Shown piece after piece: positions 1 to 7,288 of a DNA stretch of 38,373 bases. The notes beneath the pieces are model-generated. The model did no database searches. It saw only the letters and a list, made by a program, of their open reading frames with translations, and had not been told where the DNA came from. This DNA comes from Oxalobacteraceae bacterium. Its GTDB lineage: Bacteria > Pseudomonadota > Gammaproteobacteria > Burkholderiales > Burkholderiaceae_D. Each line of letters opens with the position of its first letter. The first letter of the stretch is position 1. A program made the position numbers and the translations under genes. The stretch spans positions 1-38,373 of the forward strand of contig JAGKXB010000022.1 of assembly GCA_021151485.1 (NCBI GenBank), given 5' to 3'.

Positions 1-44
1 GTACACGAGTTAAATTGGCTATCAGGATTTTGTATTGACGTATT

Positions 45-284
45 TTAAAAATTGCCATTTTTCAGTTTAATAAAGAAATTGGTCATTAATATCAAAATGA
101 CAATGCATATAAAAAAATGAAAAAGGTAGTAGGTTTTCCTTTCTTTGGGCGGTACTTCAGTTCGTTTTTTTAGAAAAATAGCGCCCCGGTCTTTTCGACA
201 AATCATTACAAGATTTGCTAATAGCATTATTCCTAAAGGAATCCATTTCCAATGGTTTGTAATAAATAGCTTTATTTCATGCAT
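45..284 (-). CDS. small two-helix membrane protein, unknown
   Basis: I do not recognise this protein. It is 79 residues from the ATG at 284; a TTG three codons upstream is also possible. Two hydrophobic stretches (WIPLGIMLLANLVMIC near the N-terminus and FFICIVILILMTNFFI near the C-terminus) flank a basic, hydrophilic middle (KKRTEVPPKERK), so it is probably a two-helix inner-membrane protein with the loop in the cytoplasm. No Shine-Dalgarno sequence is obvious. It lies 71 bases downstream of another membrane-protein gene on the same strand and the two could share a transcript. The base composition is more AT-rich than the housekeeping genes in this window, which fits a recently acquired or fast-evolving gene. 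Confidence 0.5.
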   Translation of the reverse strand: MHEIKLFITNHWKWIPLGIMLLANLVMICRKDRGAIFLKKRTEVPPKERKTYYLFHFFICIVILILMTNFFIKLKNGNF

Positions 285-355
285 AACGATCAACTTTTTA
301 ATGGGTCGCTAGTGGCTGTATTAATAGCGTTACCCATATTGTTGTAAAGAATGAA

Positions 356-1033
356 TCAGACGATGTTTTTCATTTCTTTTGTAAGTAATTTGCTATAGCC
401 CAACATAATCAACTCAAAAAATAAAAACAAAGACAAATTGATTTTTATGAAATTCATTAGCAGTTGAAAATAATGCACCTTGTTATCTAATGGCACAAAT
501 ATTGGCACTATGAATAAGAAGAGAAACATAAAAATAAGCCAGTTTCCTTTTCCGTAAATTTTGAAATGAAGCAGATACAAATCTGCGACGATATTCAATT
601 TCTCATTCCGCATGTCGCATAACGTAACGCCAATTGATTTAACGCTGCCGAATAATGTTTTTGAAAAATATAGATTGCTAAATGCGTTACATGGCGAATG
701 CATTATTTCTGTTTTTTCTGTTTCAGAAAGAGGTGTTGGGAGTATTTTTAGTCCTATGAAAATAGCAACTAAAAATGGAATGATTACAAAAAATGCTTGC
801 AATAAAACAAACAACTCAACTCCATGATGAATTAATACATCGTCTGTCAAATGTGAAAATAAATATTGAAATGATTGTTGATGTGGGATTTGTAATGCGG
901 CACCACATTGAATTTGAGAGCATGTCATTGATAAAACAAGAAATAAAACTGAAATTAAATACGTTGAGTATTGAAATAGTTTGATGTATTTAAAATATTT
1001 TTGGTGAAAAGGTTGCGTTGGTTTGTTTTGCAT
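356..1033 (-). CDS. four-helix membrane protein, unknown
   Basis: This is a 225-residue protein of unknown function. Hydrophobic segments lie at about residues 20-42, 72-97, 165-182 and 193-217, predicting four membrane helices. A hydrophilic stretch between helices 2 and 3 contains two Cys (PCNAFSNLY and TLCDMRNEK). The ATG at 1033 is preceded only by an A-rich tract with no Shine-Dalgarno sequence. The minus-strand reading is preferred over shorter plus-strand frames because only it gives regular membrane segments over its full length. Low GC and unusual codon use set it apart from the operon to its right. I considered a DUF2975-like four-helix protein but could not support that. Confidence 0.5.
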   Translation of the reverse strand: MQNKPTQPFHQKYFKYIKLFQYSTYLISVLFLVLSMTCSQIQCGAALQIPHQQSFQYLFSHLTDDVLIHHGVELFVLLQAFFVIIPFLVAIFIGLKILPTPLSETEKTEIMHSPCNAFSNLYFSKTLFGSVKSIGVTLCDMRNEKLNIVADLYLLHFKIYGKGNWLIFMFLFLFIVPIFVPLDNKVHYFQLLMNFIKINLSLFLFFELIMLGYSKLLTKEMKNIV

Positions 1034-1186
1034 TTTTTTGTTTTTGTGATTTTTTTGCTGAATTATTATGTTAAACGACGCATGGATTAGAAGGGCATTT
1101 TATACAGCCTGAATCAGCAACCAGTGCTTTGTAGGGAAGCAAGATTGATTAAGCGCAAAGGTTGGTCGTTAAAGCATAAATATTGC

Positions 1187-1474
1187 TCACGTCAAAACGT
1201 CCTTAGCTCCTTCCATGAATTTCGTCGGGCTGAATTCAATAATTTGGTAGCTTGCGACTTTTTCTCGATGAAAGGGGTCTTGCTGGATGACGTCATCCAG
1301 TTCCTGGCGAGTCAGTCCTTTTACAAGAATCACTCCTCCGGTTCTTGGGACTTGAGGGCCGGAGGCGATGAAGTTGCCGGTTGCGTAATATTTATCTAAG
1401 AATTCACGGTGCTCGGCCAAGTTTTTCTCAATAGCGGCGATGGGTTGGATGTATTGCAATAGAACGATGAACAT
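1187..1474 (-). CDS. YciI-like protein
   Basis: This 95-residue protein fits the YciI/YCII family of small dimeric alpha-beta barrel proteins. It starts MFIVLLQYIQP, has the central HREFLDKYYATGNFIASGP stretch with the typical His and a Gly/Pro turn, and the TGGVILVKG strand followed by a D-D-P-F helix turn. The family is thought to include small-molecule enzymes, but most members, including this one, have no known substrate. The ATG at 1474 follows GGAGC at good spacing. It is the last gene of a tight leftward set of four, 25 bases after the DUF2269 gene, so it is probably co-transcribed with the oxidoreductase and two membrane proteins. Confidence 0.85.
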   Translation of the reverse strand: MFIVLLQYIQPIAAIEKNLAEHREFLDKYYATGNFIASGPQVPRTGGVILVKGLTRQELDDVIQQDPFHREKVASYQIIEFSPTKFMEGAKDVLT

Positions 1475-1499
1475 AGTTGCTCCATGATGTTATTTATAA

Positions 1500-1973
1500 C
1501 TAATAAACAACCGGCTTAAACACCATCAACCAATAAATCACTAGCGCGGATAAAAATGCTGGATAGCCTAGCCATTCCCAATAGCGGGCGTATTGCCAAT
1601 ATTTAGCGGGGAGGTCGGTGTTATTGTTGACGGCATTGGATGCGATGGCGGACATTTTTAGTTGCAGCCAGACGACGGGCAGCCAGCATGCGCCGGCTAT
1701 GATGTACAGAATTAACGTCCAACGCAGCCATAGTTGATCGAGTGAATATCCTGCGATTGACAGCATGGCAAAGCCGGTGAGTGGTTGAATAATGACGGCG
1801 GGTGTGGTGAAGCAGAAATCGGCGCGGACTACCAGGCGGATTACTTCGGCGATGGCGATGGTGTTGCGCGTTCGGTGGATGTAATACAGATAAAACGCGC
1901 TGCCGAAACCTGTGCCGACTAGTAGCATGCTGGACAAAATGTGTATCCATTTCAAGATCAAATAGGTATTCAT
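1500..1973 (-). CDS. DUF2269 family integral membrane protein
   Basis: A 157-residue protein with about four hydrophobic helices, matching DUF2269, a family of predicted membrane proteins of unknown role. The N-terminal KWIHILSSMLLVGTGFGSAF carries the family's His and Gly pattern, followed by a conserved-looking TTPAVIIQPLTGF segment and a C-terminal WLGYPAFLSALVIYWLMVFKP helix. The ATG at 1973 has an AAGGA ribosome-binding site and overlaps the stop of the DoxX-like gene by four bases, a sign of translational coupling. The two membrane proteins and the oxidoreductase upstream probably act together, but the substrate cannot be read from the sequence. Confidence 0.8.
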   Translation of the reverse strand: MNTYLILKWIHILSSMLLVGTGFGSAFYLYYIHRTRNTIAIAEVIRLVVRADFCFTTPAVIIQPLTGFAMLSIAGYSLDQLWLRWTLILYIIAGACWLPVVWLQLKMSAIASNAVNNNTDLPAKYWQYARYWEWLGYPAFLSALVIYWLMVFKPVVY

Positions 1974-2344
1974 GGCGCTTCCTTTTCATGTTTGTAGAGC
2001 AGCCACAGTAAGACAAGAATTGGCAGGTTTTTTAGAATCGGGCCGAATGGGTGGACCCAAAATTCGGGGAGGTGAAGAGTGATAATCAGCGTGTAAATTA
2101 TGATTAGGCATGCTTGCACCATCCAAAGCCATTTGCTGCGCATGCTTAGCGTCAAAATACCGAACACGATATCCAATACCGTGCCACCGTATAACGCTGC
2201 GATAGCGGGCGTGCCAACTAAGCCGACACGTGCCAGCAAGGCCAAGCTGCCTTCTTTGGGGTACACGAACAGGGTGATGAGCCCAGTTATGAGCCAGATT
2301 GTGGCGAGTGTGAAGCGGATGAAACGTTGTTCAACAGCTGTCAT
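1970..2344 (-). CDS. DoxX-like family membrane protein
   Basis: A 124-residue protein with four predicted membrane helices, resembling the DoxX-like families often found beside NAD(P)-dependent epimerase or saccharopine-dehydrogenase-like genes. Visible landmarks are RFTLATIWLITGLITLF at the N-terminus, a Gly-rich ALYGGTVLDIVFGIL helix and a C-terminal PILVLLWLLYKHE helix. The ATG at 2344 is preferred to one further upstream because AAAGGA sits about eight bases before it and because this start avoids overlapping the preceding gene. It follows the oxidoreductase by 19 bases and overlaps the DUF2269 gene by four. The biochemical role is unknown. Confidence 0.8.
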   Translation of the reverse strand: MTAVEQRFIRFTLATIWLITGLITLFVYPKEGSLALLARVGLVGTPAIAALYGGTVLDIVFGILTLSMRSKWLWMVQACLIIIYTLIITLHLPEFWVHPFGPILKNLPILVLLWLLYKHEKEAP

Positions 2345-2363
2345 ATTGTGTCCTTTTCGGTGA

Positions 2364-3476
2364 TTAAATAACGTCCTCATCAATCACATCCGTCACCATT
2401 TTCCATTTGGCAAATTCTGGCGCAAAGTCAGATAAATGCAGCCAACCTATGCTTGTATAAGCACCAATTTCCACGCGCTCTTTTCTCGCTAATTGCCGTG
2501 CCAGTAGGATGGCGGCCATGCAGGGGATTTCCGGGCCGTGGTCATGATCAGCGGCGATGTGCCAAGATTTTTGGGCTGGTTTGCCGTTTGCATCGATGCC
2601 GCTTGTGCGCACGACCATTCCGCCTAGCGACGAGCCTAGAAAATCAATGCTGTGCGCGGTGGTATTGAGAAAATTGGCGAAGCGTTCTGGGCGCTTGATG
2701 ATGTTTTTGCGGCGTAGGGTGGCTATGATGGACAGCGCCCATTGCGACAGCCCAACTTCTAGCGCGGCACGAAAAGTGACGGAACGGACGCCTTGATAGT
2801 GTGCTGGGAAAAGTTCCAGATCAGGAATGTCACATAGTCCGCCAAGCCGTGGTTGCAAGCGTGCGAAATGGGTGCGTACTCTTTCTTCCCAGCCATATTG
2901 CGTGGTCCATGCAGCGTCCTGCCAAACTTGAATTGGGGCGCCGCAATAATTCAATACTGCCGACATGGTGGCGATGCCGCGCGGTGCAGTTTGTGCCGGG
3001 GCAATGCAAAAATCGATCGTGTCGATGCGTTTCCAATCTCTGCTTAATTCATCGACCACAGCGGAAGACAGCGCCGGGACGGTGCTGGCACCTGTGATGC
3101 CTAGCTTGCCATTCGCACGAAAAACAGCATCCGTATTTTGAACAAAATCGCACACAAATCGTCTGCCATCAGCCAGATCAATATAATGCGCGCCCGCTTT
3201 CGCCACGGCTAATGGAATGTCATAACCTTGTTCTTGAAACGGCCCTGCGGTGTGAATGACAAGTTCTGCGCCAATAGCACACAAGGTTTTTGTTAAGTTG
3301 CTATGGGAGCAATCAATCTGTGCTGACTGAACCTGATTGCCCAGACTGGTGGCAAAAGATGCGGCGCGCTGCATATCACGTCCAGCGACAATCAGCTCAA
3401 TTTCAGGATTCTGCGTGAGCGCGCGGCAAATTCGTGCACCGAAATTTCCATATCCACCCAAGACGACTGTTTTCAC
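2364..3476 (-). CDS. saccharopine dehydrogenase-like NAD(P)-binding oxidoreductase
   Basis: A 370-residue protein with an N-terminal Rossmann domain. The VVLGGYGNFGARICRAL nucleotide-binding loop (G-x-G-x-x-G) is at residues 4-20, followed by the acidic/Arg loop VAGRD and then HTAGPFQEQGYDIPLAV and AGAHYIDLADGR, all typical of the saccharopine dehydrogenase NADP-binding superfamily. The C-terminal half is less conserved, so the substrate is unknown and lysine metabolism should not be assumed. The start is a GTG at 3476: AGGAG lies six bases upstream, while the nearby ATG at 3480 is out of frame. It is the first gene of the leftward operon with the DoxX-like, DUF2269 and YciI-like genes and diverges from the ogt-type gene. 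Confidence 0.8.
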   Translation of the reverse strand: MKTVVLGGYGNFGARICRALTQNPEIELIVAGRDMQRAASFATSLGNQVQSAQIDCSHSNLTKTLCAIGAELVIHTAGPFQEQGYDIPLAVAKAGAHYIDLADGRRFVCDFVQNTDAVFRANGKLGITGASTVPALSSAVVDELSRDWKRIDTIDFCIAPAQTAPRGIATMSAVLNYCGAPIQVWQDAAWTTQYGWEERVRTHFARLQPRLGGLCDIPDLELFPAHYQGVRSVTFRAALEVGLSQWALSIIATLRRKNIIKRPERFANFLNTTAHSIDFLGSSLGGMVVRTSGIDANGKPAQKSWHIAADHDHGPEIPCMAAILLARQLARKERVEIGAYTSIGWLHLSDFAPEFAKWKMVTDVIDEDVI

Positions 3477-3583
3477 GCATGGCTCCTATTTTTGTGCTTT
3501 TTCATGCTTTTTTGAAGGTAAGTCAGAAAATATGTGGCAGTCTACAATGTTGTTTTTGATGATAAAAAATCGAGGTATTTGCG

Positions 3584-4075
3584 ATGAACTTTGTCTATAA
3601 ATTGATCGACTCTCCATTAGGAAAATTAACCATCGTTGCGCGCTCATCCAAGCTGGTGGCTATTTTATGGGAAAACGATCAACCCAATCGTGTTCGTTTG
3701 GGTGAAATGGAGCAACAAGATAGTGATTCAACGTTATTAGAAGTAGAGTGGCAATTGCAGGAATATTTTCAAGGGAAACGGCAACAATTTGATCTTCCGC
3801 TGGAGTTTAACGGCACAGAATTTCAAAAACAGGTTTGGCAGGCGTTATTGCAAATTCCTTATGGTGAAACGCGTAGTTATTTAGATATAGCAACGGCAAT
3901 CGGGAATAAAAAAGCAGTACGTGCAGTAGGAGCGGCGAATGGGCGTAACCCTATTTCGATTATCGCACCGTGTCACCGCGTGATCGGTGCATCGGGCGCA
4001 TTAACGGGTTTTGCGGGTGGTTTGGAAGCGAAGGCTTTACTGTTATCGTTGGAGCAAAAGGCTTGCTTCTCTTAA
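3584..4075 (+). CDS. ogt: methylated-DNA--protein-cysteine S-methyltransferase
   Basis: A 163-residue suicide DNA-repair protein that transfers the methyl group from O6-methylguanine (and O4-methylthymine) to its own cysteine. The active-site motif PCHR is at residues 129-132 (acceptor Cys130), and the DNA-binding helix with the arginine finger lies in GNKKAVRAVGAANGRNP just before it. The N-terminal domain is short and there is no AraC/Ada regulator domain, so it is an Ogt/MGMT-type stand-alone enzyme rather than Ada. GAGGT seven bases before the ATG supports the start. It stands alone, divergent from the oxidoreductase operon, and a hairpin follows its stop. Confidence 0.93.
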   Translation: MNFVYKLIDSPLGKLTIVARSSKLVAILWENDQPNRVRLGEMEQQDSDSTLLEVEWQLQEYFQGKRQQFDLPLEFNGTEFQKQVWQALLQIPYGETRSYLDIATAIGNKKAVRAVGAANGRNPISIIAPCHRVIGASGALTGFAGGLEAKALLLSLEQKACFS

Positions 4076-4081
4076 AAATCA

Positions 4082-4100
4082 GGTGCCATTTTGTGGCACC
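4082..4100. terminator. bidirectional terminator between convergent genes
   Basis: A perfect 7-base stem (GGTGCCA / TGGCACC) with a TTTTG loop sits 6 bases after the ogt-type stop and about 30 bases from the end of the converging small secreted-protein gene. Read on the minus strand the stem is followed by GATTTTT, a reasonable U-tract. On the plus strand the tail (CGTATTT) is weaker. Confidence 0.6.
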
Positions 4101-4130
4101 CGTATTTCAATGACATTGGCAAATTGTCTG

Positions 4131-4406
4131 TTACCAATTGTCAGGTAATTTGTCGTAGCAAGTTATTTTCTTGGAGGGTGTACATGGACATTCTGATGCA
4201 TGAGATTGATAACTTCGTTTAAGCGGGATAGTCATATCTTGAAAATACATCCGCACGTTATTTCCTACGGGCTTTTCTATGACACATTCCATTTTTTGAT
4301 GTGTTTCTGCTTTATTTTTATCTAATTGATAATCTGCCGCGTATGTGAAGCTGGAAGCGAGTACAAGGGATATTCCTACTAGTGTTGTTGATAATAATTT
4401 CATCAT
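4131..4406 (-). CDS. small secreted four-cysteine protein, unknown
   Basis: A 91-residue protein whose first 25 or so residues are a clear signal peptide (MMKLL, then hydrophobic TTLVGISLVLASSF, cleavage likely after TYAA). The mature part is about 65 residues with four Cys (MECVIEK, ECPC, ITCYDK), enough for two disulfides in the periplasm, and ends DKLPDNW. No family was recognised. The start at 4406 has GGGAG just upstream; the adjacent ATG at 4403 is equally possible. It lies 109 bases downstream of parE on the same strand, but the gap and small inverted repeats suggest its own leader. Confidence 0.65.
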   Translation of the reverse strand: MMKLLSTTLVGISLVLASSFTYAADYQLDKNKAETHQKMECVIEKPVGNNVRMYFQDMTIPLKRSYQSHASECPCTPSKKITCYDKLPDNW

Positions 4407-4420
4407 TTTTCTCCCAAAAT

Positions 4421-4437
4421 ACATACACTTTGTATGT
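4421..4437 (-). repeat. small perfect inverted repeat in the leader of the four-Cys protein
   Basis: ACATACA and TGTATGT form a perfect 7-base inverted repeat with a 3-base spacer, 15-31 bases upstream of the start codon at 4406. A second, weaker repeat (CCTAA / TTAGG) follows at 4438-4452. It could be an operator or an mRNA hairpin near the ribosome-binding site. There is no direct evidence of function. Confidence 0.35.
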
Positions 4438-4515
4438 CCTAAGGATTTTAGGGCGACTCTTATTGATTGTCGATTAAATTTCAGAGTCATTTTTTTCGTT
4501 TTAGGTAAAGTATGA

Positions 4516-6525
4516 CTAAATATCCGCCTCAGTCACATTGCCATTTTCTTCCATCCACGCACGCCGAGCGGCAGCTTCAGTTTTACCCATCAGCATGTTG
4601 AAGCGTTGTTCTGAGAATTGTTGATCGTAATCGCCCAGATTGATTGGTAGCAGACGGCGAGTATCGGGATTCATGGTGGTTTCCCATAATTGTTCGGCGT
4701 TCATTTCACCCAAACCTTTGAAGCGTGAAATTGACCAAGCGCCGTTTTTAACTCCTTCTTTACGTAATTTGTCTTCGATGACCGCCAACTCATCGTCATC
4801 TAGGGCGTACATTTTTTGAATAGGTTTTTTGCCACGTGCCGGTGCATCAACCCGATAGAGAGGTGGGCGGGCGATGCAGATATGGCCGTGTTTGATGAGT
4901 TGCGGAAAATGTTTGAAAAACAAAGTCAGTAGCAGAACCTGGATATGCGAACCATCAACGTCCGCATCGGACAGGATGCAGATTTTGCCGTAGCGTAAAT
5001 TGCTCAAATCCACTGTGTCATGTTCGCCGTGTGGATCGATACCGATGGCGACGGAAATATCGTGAATTTCATTATTAGCAAACAAGCGGTCGCGTTCGGT
5101 TTCCCAGGAATTCAAGACTTTGCCGCGCAAGGGCAGGATGGCTTGGAATTCCTTGTTTCGGCCCATTTTGGCTGAACCGCCGGCGGAATCGCCTTCGACT
5201 AAAAACAACTCGTTGCGACCAATATCACTAGATTCGCAATCGGTCAGTTTGCCTGGTAAAACGGCGACGCCGGAGGATTTCTTTTTCTCGACTTTTTGTG
5301 CCGAACGCAGGCGGGATTGCGCTTGCTTGATGATAAGTTCGGCCAGTTTTTTGCCATCATTGATGTGCTGATTCAGCCATAAATCTAGTGCTGGTTTAAC
5401 AATGGTAGAAACCAAACGGACGGCATCGCGTGAGTTCAAACGTTCTTTAATTTGCCCCTGAAATTGCGGGTCTAAAACTTTAGCCGACAAGACGAAAGAA
5501 GCACGTGCAAACACGTCTTCTGGCAGCAATTTAATCCCTTTCGGTAAGAGCGCATGCATTTCGATAAAGCTTTTGATCGCGCCAAACAAGCCTTCACGCA
5601 AGCCGGATTCATGGGTGCCGCCGTTAAAAGTGGGAATCAAATTGACATACGATTCGCGCACCGTCGCACCTTCCTGCGTCCACGCCACCACCCAGGCTGC
5701 GCCTTCTCCTTCAGCAAAACCTTCTGCGTTGCTATTTCCCGATCCCATGTATTGCGCACCTTCAAACAGGGGAATCAATGCGCCTTGGTCGGAGGCTTTA
5801 GCCAGCGATTCATTCAAATAATCCCGCAAGCCTTGCTCGTATTGCCAGGTTTGACTATCTCCCGTTTTTTGATTCTGCAGTGTGACTTTGACACCGGGCA
5901 GCAGCACGGCTTTGGAATGCAATGAGCGCTGTAAATCTAAAGGAGGAATGACCGCCGAATCAAAATATTTGGGATCCGGCCACACGGTGACGCGGGTGCC
6001 GGTTTTTTTGCTGATGTCTCTGGGCGCTTTGGCCGATTGCAATGCTTCGATCACCTCACCATCAGCAAAGGCGAGGGTATGAATGCCACCTTCACGCCAC
6101 ACCGTAATTTCCAAACGTGTCGCCAGCGCATTCGTCACCGATACGCCAACGCCATGCAAACCACCAGAAAACGCATACGCGCCACCCGCTTGTTTGTCGA
6201 ACTTGCCACCCGCATGCAAACGAGTGAAAACGATTTCAACCGTAGGGATTTTTTCTTCCGGATGCAAACCAATCGGAATCCCGCGCCCATCATCCTCCAC
6301 GCTGATACTGCCATCGGTATTTTGCGTCACAACAATATGCTTGCAATACCCACCCAACGCCTCATCCGAGGCATTGTCTATCACCTCTTGAATGATATGC
6401 AGTGGGTTTTCGGTACGCGTATACATACCAGGCCGTTGCTTGACGGGTTCTAGTCCTTTTAATACCTTGATGGATGATTCGCTGTAGTCGGAGGGGGAAG
6501 GGGAGGAGGGTTTTTTGGTTGCCAT
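4516..6525 (-). CDS. parE: DNA topoisomerase IV subunit B
   Basis: A 669-residue type IIA topoisomerase ATPase subunit that acts with ParC to decatenate daughter chromosomes. The GHKL ATPase domain shows EVIDNASDEAL (Asn51), EDDGRGIP (residues 77-84) and the ATP lid GGLHGVGVSVTNAL (about 121-134). The TOPRIM domain shows LVEGDSAGGSA and LSDADVDGSHI with the metal-binding acidic residues, and the C-terminal RFKGLGEMNAEQLWETTMNP motif is typical. The length and lack of the large GyrB insertion support ParE rather than GyrB. The usual partner parC is not adjacent: a small secreted-protein gene lies downstream and a toxin-antitoxin pair upstream. The start at 6525 has no strong Shine-Dalgarno sequence. 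Confidence 0.93.
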   Translation of the reverse strand: MATKKPSSPSPSDYSESSIKVLKGLEPVKQRPGMYTRTENPLHIIQEVIDNASDEALGGYCKHIVVTQNTDGSISVEDDGRGIPIGLHPEEKIPTVEIVFTRLHAGGKFDKQAGGAYAFSGGLHGVGVSVTNALATRLEITVWREGGIHTLAFADGEVIEALQSAKAPRDISKKTGTRVTVWPDPKYFDSAVIPPLDLQRSLHSKAVLLPGVKVTLQNQKTGDSQTWQYEQGLRDYLNESLAKASDQGALIPLFEGAQYMGSGNSNAEGFAEGEGAAWVVAWTQEGATVRESYVNLIPTFNGGTHESGLREGLFGAIKSFIEMHALLPKGIKLLPEDVFARASFVLSAKVLDPQFQGQIKERLNSRDAVRLVSTIVKPALDLWLNQHINDGKKLAELIIKQAQSRLRSAQKVEKKKSSGVAVLPGKLTDCESSDIGRNELFLVEGDSAGGSAKMGRNKEFQAILPLRGKVLNSWETERDRLFANNEIHDISVAIGIDPHGEHDTVDLSNLRYGKICILSDADVDGSHIQVLLLTLFFKHFPQLIKHGHICIARPPLYRVDAPARGKKPIQKMYALDDDELAVIEDKLRKEGVKNGAWSISRFKGLGEMNAEQLWETTMNPDTRRLLPINLGDYDQQFSEQRFNMLMGKTEAAARRAWMEENGNVTEADI

Positions 6526-6583
6526 GCGAATGTCAATCAGTGGTTGGGGGTAAGGCGAGGTGGGGGTATGACAAGTTAGATCA

Positions 6584-6958
6584 CTATTCTTTTGGTCTCA
6601 ACGGAAGCACACGTAACCGTGTACGGTTTTGGTCAATCGTGAGCAATGCACCTTCTGCCAGTTCGGATTCCATTTGTCGCAAGGCGATAATAGTTTGTCG
6701 ACCAATTACGTCTGGATTGACGTCATCTGAGCGGATTTGTACGACGCTGGGTTTTTCACCATGCGTAGCGGCGAGGATTGCACTGAAATCTAAATCATGC
6801 GTAAGAACCACATAATTATTTTCCTTGGCATAAATCATAATTTCGGAATCAGGTGCGTTTTTTGCACCAAGCATGGACCAGTGTGCTGCCTCAAAACCGG
6901 CGTTTGTCAGGGTACCTACCCAGCGCGGTGATAGGTTCATATCAAGCAGTAATTTCAT
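6584..6958 (-). CDS. DUF5615 PIN-like toxin
   Basis: A 124-residue protein of the DUF5615 (PIN-like) type, predicted to be the ribonuclease toxin of a type II toxin-antitoxin pair. It starts MKLLLDMNLSPRWV, with the first catalytic Asp at residue 6, and carries the second acidic cluster in VVLTHDLDFSAIL, the pattern expected for this fold. The ATG at 6958 overlaps the stop of the DUF433 gene by four bases, so the pair is translationally coupled with the antitoxin first. An upstream in-frame extension is possible but would run into the DUF433 gene. The RNA target is unknown. It ends 58 bases upstream of the parE start, so some read-through into parE is conceivable. Confidence 0.85.
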   Translation of the reverse strand: MKLLLDMNLSPRWVGTLTNAGFEAAHWSMLGAKNAPDSEIMIYAKENNYVVLTHDLDFSAILAATHGEKPSVVQIRSDDVNPDVIGRQTIIALRQMESELAEGALLTIDQNRTRLRVLPLRPKE

Positions 6959-7185
6959 GCTGTGGCCAATACGACCTCGCGTTCTTCGGCTCTCCATGAG
7001 GCGTAGCGCAGTGCTTGCATGATGTCTTCACGCTCTAAATAGGGGTAGTCCAGTAGAATTTCGTCCACGCTTTGCCCGGTGCCGATTTGCCCCAAAATCA
7101 TCCCGACTGTGACGCGCATTCCACGAATACACGCTTTGCCGCCCATTACATCAGGTTGTTGCGTAATACGATTTAATTGATCCAT
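6955..7185 (-). CDS. DUF433 antitoxin
   Basis: A 76-residue DUF433 protein, a winged/helix-turn-helix DNA-binding family that pairs with DUF5615 toxins. Family landmarks are MGGKACIRGMRVTVGMIL (the G-x-P/A-x-I-x-G-x-R region), SVDEILLDYPYLEREDIMQALRYA and a short C-terminal tail. The ATG at 7185 is chosen over one ten codons upstream because AAGGAG lies seven bases before it. It is the first gene of the pair and overlaps the toxin gene by four bases. As in other modules of this type it probably represses its own promoter, but no operator was identified with confidence. Confidence 0.85.
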   Translation of the reverse strand: MDQLNRITQQPDVMGGKACIRGMRVTVGMILGQIGTGQSVDEILLDYPYLEREDIMQALRYASWRAEEREVVLATA

Positions 7186-7213
7186 GTTTGACTCCTTGTT
7201 GAAACTCTTTCCC

Positions 7214-7242
7214 ATTGTAATGTGTTGAAAATGTTATTCCAA
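7214..7242 (-). promoter_or_regulatory. sigma70-type promoter for the DUF433/DUF5615 pair
   Basis: On the minus strand TTGGAA (7242-7237) and TACAAT (7219-7214) are separated by exactly 17 bases. This would place the transcript start about 20 bases before the DUF433 ATG at 7185. Both hexamers are close to consensus. Prediction from sequence only. Confidence 0.5.
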
Positions 7243-7288
7243 GGGATGCAAAATGATTTCCGACGAACCCATATTAAAATGATCGGCT

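Noticed and set aside
612..984. Plus-strand open frames of 71 and 63 codons at the left edge.
   Set aside because: They overlap the 225-residue minus-strand membrane protein, which has regular hydrophobic segments over its length; the plus-strand products look random.
1124..1399. A 91-codon plus-strand frame.
   Set aside because: It is the reverse of the YciI-like gene, which has family motifs and a good ribosome-binding site.
5554..5925. A 123-codon plus-strand frame inside parE.
   Set aside because: It lies wholly opposite conserved ParE sequence and shows no recognisable motif.
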